Below, piece by piece: positions 7,591 to 15,900 of a stretch of DNA of 23,341 bases (within the stretch, counting starts at the first letter, position 1; every line of letters begins with the position of its first letter). The position numbers and the translations under genes are program-made. Under the pieces are notes generated by a model. The model made no database searches. It was given only the letters and a program-made list of their open reading frames with translations, and was not told the origin of the DNA. Source of the stretch: an uncultured Asticcacaulis sp. (GTDB taxonomy: Bacteria > Pseudomonadota > Alphaproteobacteria > Caulobacterales > Caulobacteraceae); the NCBI GenBank assembly GCA_946480525.1, contig CAMLLA010000013.1, forward strand, positions 1 to 23,341. The letters run 5' to 3'.

Positions 7591-8071
7591 GTGCCTGATC
7601 CTGCGCGTAGGGATCGGGTACGCCTAACTCCGCCAGAATGTCGCGTTCAAGCGCTTCCATGGTTTCAGCCTCGCCATCATTCATATGATCATAGCCAAGC
7701 AAATGCAAAGCGCCATGGACGGCGAGGTGCATCACGTGATTTTTAAGTAGCTTGCCCTGCTCCTTGGCCTCGCGCACGCAGGTCTCATAGCCCAGCGCCA
7801 TGTCGCCCAGGTGTTCGAGCACGCCCTTGACGCGCATAGACTTGGGCGCGGGGAAACTCAGGACGTTGGTCGCCTTGTCCTTGTTGCGGTACTCGGCATT
7901 GAGCTGCTTCATTTCGGCGTCGTCGCAAAGCAGGACGACAACATCGGCCTGTTCCTGGAACTTCGCGGCTTTCAGGGCAGCGGCAATGCCGGTCTCAACG
8001 ATCTCGCTCACGTCCGGCAGGGTATCCAGCCAGCGTTCGTCCTCGATCTCGATATCTATAAGCGGCTCCAT
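7583..8071 (-). CDS. ybeY: Endoribonuclease YbeY (rRNA maturation)
   Basis: 162 residues from ATG 8071. The zinc-binding signature HGALHLLGYDH is at 119-129, supplying three histidines (H119, H123, H129). The upstream segment NKDKATNVLSFP is also family-typical. YbeY is a metal-dependent single-strand endoribonuclease implicated in 16S rRNA 3'-end processing and ribosome quality control. The start overlaps the phoH stop (TGATG), indicating translational coupling. Confidence 0.95.
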   Translation of the reverse strand: MEPLIDIEIEDERWLDTLPDVSEIVETGIAAALKAAKFQEQADVVVLLCDDAEMKQLNAEYRNKDKATNVLSFPAPKSMRVKGVLEHLGDMALGYETCVREAKEQGKLLKNHVMHLAVHGALHLLGYDHMNDGEAETMEALERDILAELGVPDPYAQDQAHG

Positions 8072-9054
8072 CAGCCGGCGGCTCCAAAAGCATTCTTGTG
8101 TTCGTTATCATAGGCGCGAACAATGCGCGCGACCAGTTCGTGACGGACGATATCTTCGGCCGTCAGCTCGGCAACGCCGACCCCCTTCAGCGTACCCAGA
8201 AGTCCCATGGCGTGGGTCAGGCCGGAATCGTTGCGGTTGGGCAGGTCGATCTGCGACGGATCGCCGGTGACGACCATCTTCGAGCCCTCACCGAGACGGG
8301 TCAGGATCATCTTCATCTGCATGCGCGTGGTGTTCTGTGCTTCGTCGATAATGACATAGGCGTAGGACAGGGTACGGCCACGCATATAGGCCAGCGGCGC
8401 GACCTCGATCTCCTTGGTCTCGCGCTTCTTGGCCAGGGTCTGCGGTCCGAGAATGTCGTCGAGCGCGCCCCAGATCGGCGTGAGGTAGGGATCGATCTTT
8501 TCATTAAGGTCGCCGGGCAGAAAGCCCAGGCGCTCACCGGCTTCGACGGCCGGACGGGTGATGATCAGCTTGTCGACCCGGCCTTTCAGCAACAGCGACA
8601 CGCCATGCGCTACGGCCAGGAAGGTCTTGCCCGAACCCGCAGGCCCAAGCGCGAAGACCAGATCCTTATCGGACAGCTCTTTCAGATAGGCGGACTGGCC
8701 GGCGGTCTTGGCGGCAATGGCGCCGCGCCGGCCCATGACGACCGTGCCGCGCGAATCGTTCTGCGGTGACGATTGCGTCTCGCCTTCAGCCGGAAGTGGC
8801 TGTTCGATCAGCTGGCGGACGTCGACCTCGGTGATGTCCACGCCCTGATCATACAGTTCCGCCAGGGCCACGATCACCGACTTTGCCTTAAGGCGCGCGC
8901 GCGGATCGCCGGACACGATCAGGCCGCCACCCGGCATTTCAACCAGGACCTTGAATGCGCCTTCGACCATGGCGAGATAGCGTTCGCTGGGTCCGACAAT
9001 GGCCAGGACGCAGGCGTCGGACAGGGCGATAAAATCTTCTTTGGTTACAGCCAT
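8071..9054 (-). CDS. phoH: PhoH family ATPase
   Basis: 327 residues from ATG 9054; the TTG one codon earlier is in frame, but the ATG gives the conventional TGATG junction with the miaB stop. Walker A GPAGSGKT is at 137-144 and Walker B VIIDEAQN at 234-241, with a MVVTGDPSQIDLP segment further on. The N-terminal ~100 residues resemble the RNA-binding-type N-domain of PhoH-like proteins next to YbeY. The family is a cytoplasmic nucleoside-triphosphatase with proposed RNA-related roles. Its place between miaB and ybeY is conserved and supports an RNA-processing operon. Confidence 0.94.
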   Translation of the reverse strand: MAVTKEDFIALSDACVLAIVGPSERYLAMVEGAFKVLVEMPGGGLIVSGDPRARLKAKSVIVALAELYDQGVDITEVDVRQLIEQPLPAEGETQSSPQNDSRGTVVMGRRGAIAAKTAGQSAYLKELSDKDLVFALGPAGSGKTFLAVAHGVSLLLKGRVDKLIITRPAVEAGERLGFLPGDLNEKIDPYLTPIWGALDDILGPQTLAKKRETKEIEVAPLAYMRGRTLSYAYVIIDEAQNTTRMQMKMILTRLGEGSKMVVTGDPSQIDLPNRNDSGLTHAMGLLGTLKGVGVAELTAEDIVRHELVARIVRAYDNEHKNAFGAAG

Positions 9055-10406
9055 CAAGCCATCGCGGGCGTGACCAGCGCGCCCTGAAGAGAGTTGTTGC
9101 CATTCGCGACGATTTTAACCGGCACGATCTGGCCCATGAGATGATCTGCGTCTTCGACATAGACCGATTGCAGATATGGGGAGCGTCCGATCGCCTGGCG
9201 ACCGTAGCGGCCCTTTTTTTCGAACAGGATCGGCAGGATTTGGCCAACCAGGCCTTCCTTGAACGCCTGCTGCTGTTCGATGATCAGCGCATTGAGGCGT
9301 TGCAGGCGTTCATCCGCCACGTGGGCTTCGACCTGGTTCGGCATCGAAGCCGCCGGCGTACCGGGGCGCGGCGAGTACTTGAACGAAAACGCCGAGGCAT
9401 GGCCGACCTGGCGAACCAGATCTAGCGTGTCCTCGAAATCCTTGTCGGTCTCGCCCGGGAAGCCGACGATAAAGTCGCCCGACAGGGCCAGGTCCGGGCG
9501 GGCGTCTTTGATGCGCGCGATCAGGTCGATATAGGCCTGGCGGCCGTGCTTGCGGTTCATGGCGCGCAGGATCTTGTCCGATCCAGATTGCACCGGCAGG
9601 TGCAGATAGGGCATCAGGGCGTCCAGGTCGCGGTGAGCGTTGATCAGGTCGTCGCCCATGTCGTTGGGGTGCGAGGTCGTATAACGCAGGCGGTCAAGAC
9701 CGGGGATGTCTGCCAGGGCATACATCAGTTTGGCCAGGGTCGAACCCGAACCATTATAGGCATTGACGTTCTGACCCAGCAGGGTGATTTCGCGCACGCC
9801 CTTGGCGGCAAGAGCACGGGCTTCTTCAAGGATCGACTCGACCGGGCGCGACCATTCGGCGCCGCGCGTATAGGGCACGACGCAGAAGGTACAGAACTTG
9901 TCGCAGCCTTCCTGAACCGTAAGAAAGGCGGTCGGCCCAGTCACTTCGCGATCCGCGGTCAGGGCATCAAACTTGGCGTTCGGTGCGAAATCCGCAGCCA
10001 GGCGTTCGCCCTTGGTGCGATGGGTGCGGGCGATAAGCTCCGGCAGTTGGTGGTAAGCCTGCGGGCCAATGACCAGGTCGACGGCCGGCGCCCGGTTCAT
10101 GATTTCCTGGCCCTCGGCCTGGGCGACACAGCCGGCGATGGCGATGGTCATACGGCCTTCGCCGCGCGCTTCTTTTTCTTCGCGCAGTTCCTTCAGCCGG
10201 CCGATTTCGGAATAGACCTTCTCAGAAGCCTTTTCGCGGATATGGCAGGTGTTGAGGAGGACCAGGTCGGCGCCGTCGGGCGTGTCCGAAACCTCATAAC
10301 CCAACGGACGCAGGATATCGGTCATGCGCTCGCTGTCGTAGACATTCATCTGACAGCCGTAGGTTTTGATGTGGAGTTTCTTGGACGGACGGACGTGTTG
10401 GTTCAT
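9054..10406 (-). CDS. miaB: tRNA-2-methylthio-N6-dimethylallyladenosine synthase MiaB
   Basis: 450 residues from ATG 10406. MiaB is a radical-SAM methylthiotransferase that converts i6A37 to ms2i6A37 in tRNAs. Three cysteines for the auxiliary 4Fe-4S cluster are visible (C18 in KTYGCQMN, C54 in LNTCHIRE, C93 in AGCVAQ). The radical-SAM CxxxCxxC is at C168/C172/C175 (GCDKFCTFC), and a TRAM-like domain ends the protein. The frame is open further upstream to a GTG at 10469, but that start would lie inside the palindromic repeat at 10446-10575 and precede the conserved N-terminus. I see no good Shine-Dalgarno before the ATG. Confidence 0.96.
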   Translation of the reverse strand: MNQHVRPSKKLHIKTYGCQMNVYDSERMTDILRPLGYEVSDTPDGADLVLLNTCHIREKASEKVYSEIGRLKELREEKEARGEGRMTIAIAGCVAQAEGQEIMNRAPAVDLVIGPQAYHQLPELIARTHRTKGERLAADFAPNAKFDALTADREVTGPTAFLTVQEGCDKFCTFCVVPYTRGAEWSRPVESILEEARALAAKGVREITLLGQNVNAYNGSGSTLAKLMYALADIPGLDRLRYTTSHPNDMGDDLINAHRDLDALMPYLHLPVQSGSDKILRAMNRKHGRQAYIDLIARIKDARPDLALSGDFIVGFPGETDKDFEDTLDLVRQVGHASAFSFKYSPRPGTPAASMPNQVEAHVADERLQRLNALIIEQQQAFKEGLVGQILPILFEKKGRYGRQAIGRSPYLQSVYVEDADHLMGQIVPVKIVANGNNSLQGALVTPAMA

Positions 10407-10445
10407 CGGGGCGTTATGAGCGTTTGCGGGACAAAATTCAAGATA

Positions 10446-10575
10446 TGCAGGGGACACGGTCCCCTGCACCCCAGAAGTTGTCCAATAAATATCATAAAGC
10501 CGGGCCCTAAAGGGGGGTCCGGCTTTATGATATTTCTCGAATAGTTTCGGGGTGCAGGGGTCCGCGACCCCTGCA
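10446..10575. repeat. Compound palindromic intergenic element 1 (between miaB and fur)
   Basis: Three hairpins lie in 130 bp. The left one is TGCAGGGGA (10446-10454) with TCCCCTGCA (10460-10468). The central one has perfect 17-bp arms at 10487-10503 and 10519-10535 (outer end AAATATCATAAAG), extending inward with G-T pairing. The right one is TGCAGGGGT (10553-10561) with ACCCCTGCA (10567-10575). The inner arms of the outer hairpins are also complementary to each other over 12 bp (10461-10472, CCCCTGCACCCC, against 10549-10560), so the whole unit can fold as one nested structure. It starts 5 bp after the fur stop. It resembles REP/BIME-like elements and probably ends fur transcription. Confidence 0.8.
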
Positions 10576-10580
10576 AGCCT

Positions 10581-10994
10581 TCATTTCTCATCCCCAATCG
10601 GCACCGCATAAAGCTCCAGCTTATGCCCGACCAGCTTGTAACCCAGCTTCTCGGCCAGGGCCTCTTTCATCTTTTCGATTTCAGCGTCGAAGAACTCGAT
10701 GACTTCGCCGGTCTTGATATTGATCAGGTGGTCGTGGTGGTCGTTGCCAGCTTCTTCATAGCGTGAACGGCCGTCGCCAAAGTCGTGACGCTCAACGACG
10801 CCGGCTTCTTCGAACAGACGCACGGTGCGGTAAACGGTGGCCAGCGAAATATGCGGGTCAACGGCGTGGGCGCGGTGGTACAGCTCCTCAACGTCCGGAT
10901 GATCCTCGGCATTGGACAGAACACGCGCGACCACGCGGCGCTGATCCGTCATGCGCATGCCTTTTTCAATACATTGTTTTTCAATCCGGTCCAT
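10581..10994 (-). CDS. fur: Ferric uptake regulator Fur
   Basis: 137 residues from ATG 10994, chosen for GGAGGT 7 nt upstream and the family N-terminus MDRIEKQCIEKGMRMTDQRR. An in-frame upstream extension of 10 residues is less likely. The winged-helix DNA-binding domain covers about 1-85 (ISLATVYRTVRLFEEAGVVER). Metal ligands are suggested by the HHDH cluster at 86-89 and downstream His/Glu residues. The C-terminal CxxC zinc site seen in many Fur proteins is absent, as in many alphaproteobacterial members. Fur is an iron-responsive repressor. Caulobacter fur is, from memory, also next to miaB. I see no obvious Fur box in the short gap upstream. Confidence 0.95.
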   Translation of the reverse strand: MDRIEKQCIEKGMRMTDQRRVVARVLSNAEDHPDVEELYHRAHAVDPHISLATVYRTVRLFEEAGVVERHDFGDGRSRYEEAGNDHHDHLINIKTGEVIEFFDAEIEKMKEALAEKLGYKLVGHKLELYAVPIGDEK

Positions 10995-11043
10995 GGCGGA
11001 GACCTCCGTATCCCTGCGAAGCACCCCACATGTAAGGCCCGCG

Positions 11044-11484
11044 TTAAATCAGCGCAAGCCTTAGTATATGCCCGTCAACGGGCGGCCCCTGATTGCGGCT
11101 GTAATAGGCTTTGCGCAGGCCGATACGCTCAAAGCCACACCGGCTATAGAGCGCCAGAGCGGGCGCATTATCAACGGCGACTTCGAGAAACAGACTTTCC
11201 TGACCTTCGTCGCGCAATGCGGCAATGACGCCGTCAAGCAACTGGCGGCCGAACCCCCTGCCCTGCTCGTCCGGATCGGTGGCCAGCGTCAGGATCTCAC
11301 CCTCACCGACCACGACCGCCAGTACGATAAAGCTGACGATGCGGCCGTTGTTTTCCAGACCGTAGAGGCGGTGATGCGGCTTGACAGCGAGGTCGGCAAA
11401 GACCCCGGCACTCCACGGATGCTCGAAACAGCGGGCGTGGATCTCCGCGATTTCCGCCGGCGGCTGATCGATCCGGCGGATCAT
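11044..11484 (-). CDS. rimI: Ribosomal-protein-alanine N-acetyltransferase RimI
   Basis: 146 residues from ATG 11484. This is a GNAT-fold acetyltransferase; the acetyl-CoA-binding motif is DEQGRGFGRQLLDGV (about 72-86), followed by LEVAVDNAPALALYSRCGFERIGLRKAYY, typical of RimI. RimI acetylates the N-terminus of ribosomal protein S18 in E. coli. Its ATG overlaps the tsaB stop by 4 bp (ATGA). The tsaB-rimI pairing is conserved in many bacteria and strengthens both calls. fur follows 49 bp downstream. Confidence 0.92.
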   Translation of the reverse strand: MIRRIDQPPAEIAEIHARCFEHPWSAGVFADLAVKPHHRLYGLENNGRIVSFIVLAVVVGEGEILTLATDPDEQGRGFGRQLLDGVIAALRDEGQESLFLEVAVDNAPALALYSRCGFERIGLRKAYYSRNQGPPVDGHILRLALI

Positions 11485-12098
11485 GCCTGCAACGAGATGA
11501 TGCCGCGCGTTGAGGCAATCGCATCGGCGCCACGCATATAGAGCGGTGTCAGATCATCGTGACCGCCGGCAACCGTCAGCGCGGCAAGGGCTTCAAGCGT
11601 CGGATAGGCCTGTTCAAACACATCGCCGCTCAGCAGATGCGCGCCCGGCCCGGTGAGGATGCCGTTGACCGCCTCGCCTGACTGGAGGGCGCGCGGCTGG
11701 CCCTGTCCCGTAGCGGAAAATTCCTGCACATAGATCTGGCCCCGGCCGCCATCGATCACGGCGACGCGCTCCTTGCCCAACAGATCGGGGTGATGGCCCA
11801 GGGCTTCGAGCGTGCCGATCCCCTGAAGCGGCAGGTTCAGACCCACCGCCAATCCCTTGGCGAAGGACAGGCCGACGCGCAAACCGGTGAAAGACCCGGG
11901 TCCAAGCGTCACCCCGATATGGGTAAGGTCACGCGGTCGAACACCGCTCTCATCAAAGGCGCGCGCCGCCATCGGCCCGAGCGCTTCCTGATGGCCGCGC
12001 GCCATCGGCTCGGACACGGAAAACACAGCCGTACCGTCACGGAAAAGCCCCACCGAACAGGCGTTCAGCGAGGTGTCTATAACCAGGGTCAGGCTCAG
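11481..12098 (-). CDS. tsaB: tRNA threonylcarbamoyladenosine biosynthesis protein TsaB, apparent CTG start
   Basis: TsaB is the partner of TsaD in making t6A37 of ANN-decoding tRNAs. Family motifs are LGPGSFTGLRVGLSFAKGLA and an ASKH-type N-terminal strand LVIDTSLNACSVGLF. The first in-frame ATG/GTG/TTG is a GTG at 12053, which would delete that strand. Reading upstream gives (M)SLTLVIDTSLNACS from a CTG at 12098. This CTG overlaps the nfu stop in a CTGA, the same geometry as the ATGA junctions elsewhere in the window, and has GAGG 6 nt upstream. With it the protein is 205 residues. A sequencing error is the alternative. It is coupled to rimI downstream. Confidence 0.9.
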   Translation of the reverse strand: MSLTLVIDTSLNACSVGLFRDGTAVFSVSEPMARGHQEALGPMAARAFDESGVRPRDLTHIGVTLGPGSFTGLRVGLSFAKGLAVGLNLPLQGIGTLEALGHHPDLLGKERVAVIDGGRGQIYVQEFSATGQGQPRALQSGEAVNGILTGPGAHLLSGDVFEQAYPTLEALAALTVAGGHDDLTPLYMRGADAIASTRGIISLQA

Positions 12099-12661
12099 AG
12101 GACGGCCTCGATCTGCTTCACTTCGGGGACATAGTGCTTCATCAGGCTCTCGACGCCCTGACGCAGCGTCGCCGAAGATGACGGACAGCCGGCGCAGGCG
12201 CCGCGCATGTGCAGGTACAGCGTCCCGCTTTCCATGTCGAAACTGTCGAATTCGATATCGCCGCCGTCCTGCGCCACGGCCGGGCGGACGCGGGTGTCAA
12301 GCAGGTCCTTGATCTCGGCGACGATCTGGCCCAACTCGCCTTCGTAGACGATCTCCTCCTTGGCTTCGACAGTGTTCAGGATGGGCTTGCCCGACGAATA
12401 GAAGTCCATGATCGCAGCCAGGATCGGTGGCTTCAGCTCGGCCCAGATCTTCGACGAATCCGGATCACGGCGAACCGTCAGGAAGTCGCTGCCGAAGAAC
12501 AGGGCCGACACGCCGTCTATGGCAAACAGCGCCTCGGCCAAGGGCGATGCCGCGCCCTCGTCCTTCGAGGCAAACTGTTTCGTGCCCGTTTCCAGCACGG
12601 TCTTGCCGGGCAGGAACTTGATGACATCGGGATTGGGCGTGGCTTCGGTCTGAATAAACAT
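12095..12661 (-). CDS. NifU-family Fe-S scaffold/carrier protein (Nfu type)
   Basis: 188 residues from ATG 12661 (MFIQTEATPNPDVIKFLPG, the conserved start of the family). An Nfu N-terminal domain covers about 1-88 and a NifU C-terminal domain about 112-185, with the cluster-binding CxxC (C156, C159 in RGACAGCPSS). Such proteins carry 4Fe-4S clusters to apoproteins; MiaB, encoded nearby, is a plausible client, but that is inference. An in-frame upstream extension to 12898 runs through the repeat element at 12721-12929 and is not believable as coding. No strong Shine-Dalgarno is visible. It overlaps tsaB. Confidence 0.93.
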   Translation of the reverse strand: MFIQTEATPNPDVIKFLPGKTVLETGTKQFASKDEGAASPLAEALFAIDGVSALFFGSDFLTVRRDPDSSKIWAELKPPILAAIMDFYSSGKPILNTVEAKEEIVYEGELGQIVAEIKDLLDTRVRPAVAQDGGDIEFDSFDMESGTLYLHMRGACAGCPSSSATLRQGVESLMKHYVPEVKQIEAVL

Positions 12662-12720
12662 GCGCTGTAAATGGGCGCAGATGCCGATATTGGCAAGAGG
12701 TTTGTCGCTGTTGGAGTTTA

Positions 12721-12929
12721 ACACACCCTTCCTTCCCCGTTTGAGTGGGTATGGCGCCAGCGAAAGTATAGCTTTCGCAAGCCATGGGCGGTGCGAAGCG
12801 ACGGCGGAAGGGGGGCGTAGATACAACAAACGCAGCGTTTGTAACTCCGTCCGCATGCCCCTTCCGTCTTTTGCATGCTTAACGCACGCAAAATCCACCT
12901 TCCCCGTAAACAGGGAAGGAAGGGTGTGT
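12721..12929. repeat. MITE-like palindromic element 2 with 22-bp terminal inverted repeats
   Basis: A 209-bp unit is bounded by inverted repeats at 12721-12742 (ACACACCCTTCC...) and 12908-12929 (...GGAAGGGTGTGT), which match at 21 of 22 positions. Inside are further stems: GCGAAAG/CTTTCGC within a longer ATGGC...GCCAT hairpin (about 12751-12785), GGAAGGGG with CCCCTTCC, CAAACGC-A-GCGTTTG (about 12828-12842), and TTGCATGC against GCACGCAA. No protein is encoded. It ends 5 bp before the gdhZ stop codon on the gdhZ downstream side, so it may serve as the gdhZ 3' end. No clear target-site duplication is visible. Confidence 0.8.
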
Positions 12930-12934
12930 CTATT

Positions 12935-15900
12935 TCAGAGCTTCGTCACCCATTCCCTGAGCAAGGCATTGACGATGGTCAGCTTCGCGAAACTCCAGCC
13001 GCCGGTCGTCATGTCCTGCATCATCTGGCGCAGCGGTCCGACCAAGGCGCCGTTTTCAGCCTCCCAGCTTTCGGCGATGGCCAGCGGGCTTTCTTCGGTC
13101 TTCATCCGCGCCATCATGGCGTTGACGACCGCCTTCTGTTCGGCCCGGACGTCCTCGATCAGGCGGCGCGTCGCCATGCGGTCCCACGGGTCGGCGCTGG
13201 CCATATTGCCGGCGGCTTCCGCCAGCTTCTCGAAGCCGAAACGCTCACCGGTCAGGAACCACAGTTCCGCCGTCTTGGTCAGGTCCTTCCTGTGGTCCGT
13301 TGCCAGTTCAATGATTTCCGGCGCCCGGCGCAGGAATGCCAGACGCGCGATGCGGCGAGCAAGCGCTTCGGGCGCACCCAGTCCGGTCAACGCGGTCACG
13401 CGCGCTTCGATATTGCCGCGCGTCGTGTCATTGAGCATGGCGGGATCGAGACTGGTCAGCGCCAGAACGCCTTCCGCATAGGGCGCGATCATCGTCTTCA
13501 GGTCGTGCGAGCCTTGCGCAAAGCGGCGCGACGTCCAATAGGTCTGGCGGCGCAGGAAGCGCGCCAGTTCCTGGTAGAGGGCGGTCTGCGCCACGGCCGG
13601 GGCGTGATTGTCGAGCGCATCGATCTCACGCCACAGGCCGCTGACGTCATAGAGCCGCCGCGTTGCCTCAAACGCCAGGACCAGAACGCCGGCATCGACC
13701 CCGGCGCCGCGCGTCACGCGCTCGGCAAAGCTGGGGCCCGCCATGTTGACGATGCGGTTGGCAAGGACAGTCGAGACGATTTCACGATAGAGGCGGTGTT
13801 TGCGGATCGCATCCGTCTGGCCGTGCAGCGCTTCGGGGAAGTAATCGACCGCGACATCGAACAGGCCGTCGTCGTCGGGCGCTGAACTGGCGACAATATC
13901 GTCGAACAGATCGATCTTGCCGTAGGCAGTCGTGACGGCCAGTTCCGGCCGGTAAAGTCCTTTACCGTCGATACGCCTGGCTTCCATCGCCGCATTGGAC
14001 GGCAGGCCCTCGACCTTGCGGTTCAGCTTGCCAGCCTTTTCCAGCGCGGTCATGAAGGCCTGCGCGGTGGCATTGTCCTCGGGAGCCGTGGCTTCCTGCA
14101 GCGACAGGGCCAGGGTTTGATCGTAGTTGTGGCGCAGGACGTGTTGCGCCACATCGTCGGTCATTTCGGCCAGCAGCTTGTCGCGCGCTTCCAGGGTCAT
14201 CTGGCCCGAGGCCATCAGCTGACCCAGCAGGATCTTGATATTGACCTCGTGGTCCGAACAATCGACGCCGGCAGAGTTGTCGATGGCGTCGGTGTTCAGC
14301 CGGATACCCCGTTCGGCGCAGACGATGCGACCAGCCTGGGTCATGCCGAGATTGGCGCCCTCACCGATGACGGCGGCGCGGACTTCAGTGGCGTCGATGC
14401 GGATGGCGTCGTTGGCCTTGTCGCCGACATCCAGATGCGCTTGTGCAGGTGATTTGACGTAGGTGCCGATGCCGCCGAAATAGAGCAGGTCGACGCGCAT
14501 GCGCAGGATCGCCTGCATCAGCTCAAAGGGCGAGACCTCATTGGCATCGATATCCAGCAGGATCTTGATTTCCGGCGACAGCGGGATCGACTTCTGGCTG
14601 CGCGGAAAGACACCGCCGCCTTTTGAAATCAGTTCCTTGTTATAGTCCTGCCAGCTGGAACGCGGCAGCGCGAACATGCGCTGGCGTTCCTTATGCGAGA
14701 CCGCCGGATCGGGATTGGGGTCGATAAAGATGTCGCGGTGATCGAAGGCCGCCACCAACAGCGTCTTGTCCGACAGCAGAAGGCCGTTGCCGAAGACGTC
14801 GCCCGACATGTCCCCGACACCTGAGCAGGTGAAGAGTTCTGACTGGATGTCCTTGCCCAGCTCACGGAAATGGCGCTTGACCGCCTCCCAGGCGCCCCGC
14901 GCCGTGATCCCCATGGCCTTGTGGTCATAACCGACTGAACCGCCCGAGGCGAAGGCATCACCCAGCCAGAAACCGTATTCGGCCGAGACGCCGTTGGCGA
15001 TGTCGGAGAAGGTCGCCGTGCCCTTATCGGCAGCGACGACCAGATAGGGGTCGGGCGCATCCCAGCAGACGACATCCCTGGGCGGAACCGTCTTGCCGGC
15101 CGCGTCGATATTGTCGGTCAGGTCGAGAAGACCACTTAGGAAGACCTTATAGGCCTTGATCGCCTCTTCACGGACAGCGTCGGCTGTGCCGCCCTTAGGC
15201 AGGCGCTTCGGGAAGAAACCGCCCTTGGAGCCGACGGGAACGATGACAGCATTCTTGACCTGCTGCGCCTTGACCAGACCCAGGACCTCGGTGCGGAAGT
15301 CGTCCTTGCGGTCCGACCAGCGCAGACCCCCGCGCGCCACAGGCCCGAAGCGGCAATGGACGCCTTCGACGCGCGGCGACCAGACAAAGATTTCGCGGTA
15401 GGGCTTGGGTTCGGGCAGGTCGGCCAGCTCACGGCTGGCGATCTTGAACGAGATATAGCTCTTGTCCTGGAAGTAGTTGGTGCGCTGGATGGCACGGACC
15501 AATGCAGCCAGGCGACGCAGGACGCGGTCGTGGTCGAGACTGACGACTTTTTGCAGCAGCTGTTCGATATTGCCGGCAGCCTCAGCGACCTTGTCCGCGC
15601 GGCCGTCGGCGTCACCACCGAGCGCGAACTTCAACGTGAACAGCTCGATCAGCGCTGAGGTCACGGCCGGATTGTCACGCAGGGCCTGCTGCTGGACGTC
15701 GGCGGCGGGGTCGAGGCCCGACTGGGTGCGGTATCGGCAGAGCGCACGGACCAGGGCGACTTCGCGCCACGAATGACCGCTCAGCGCCAGGGCGTTGAAG
15801 CCGTCATTTTCCGTCCGGCCACGCGACAGGGCCAGAAGCGTCTGTTCAAAATCGTCGCGGAACGCTTCGAAACCGGCATGGGCTTCCGGAAGCTCGATGA

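Noticed and set aside
10446..10575. A CRISPR array or integron-like attC site in the repeated hairpins
   Set aside because: There are no regularly spaced direct repeats with variable spacers, no cas or integrase gene, and the symmetry is palindromic throughout.
10407..10609. Small open frames across the miaB-fur gap on both strands
   Set aside because: They encode near-identical peptides (around GFMIF) on both strands only because the DNA is palindromic.
12662..12898. N-terminal extension of the Nfu protein to 12898
   Set aside because: The added residues translate the inverted-repeat element, and the family starts at MFIQTEATPNPD.
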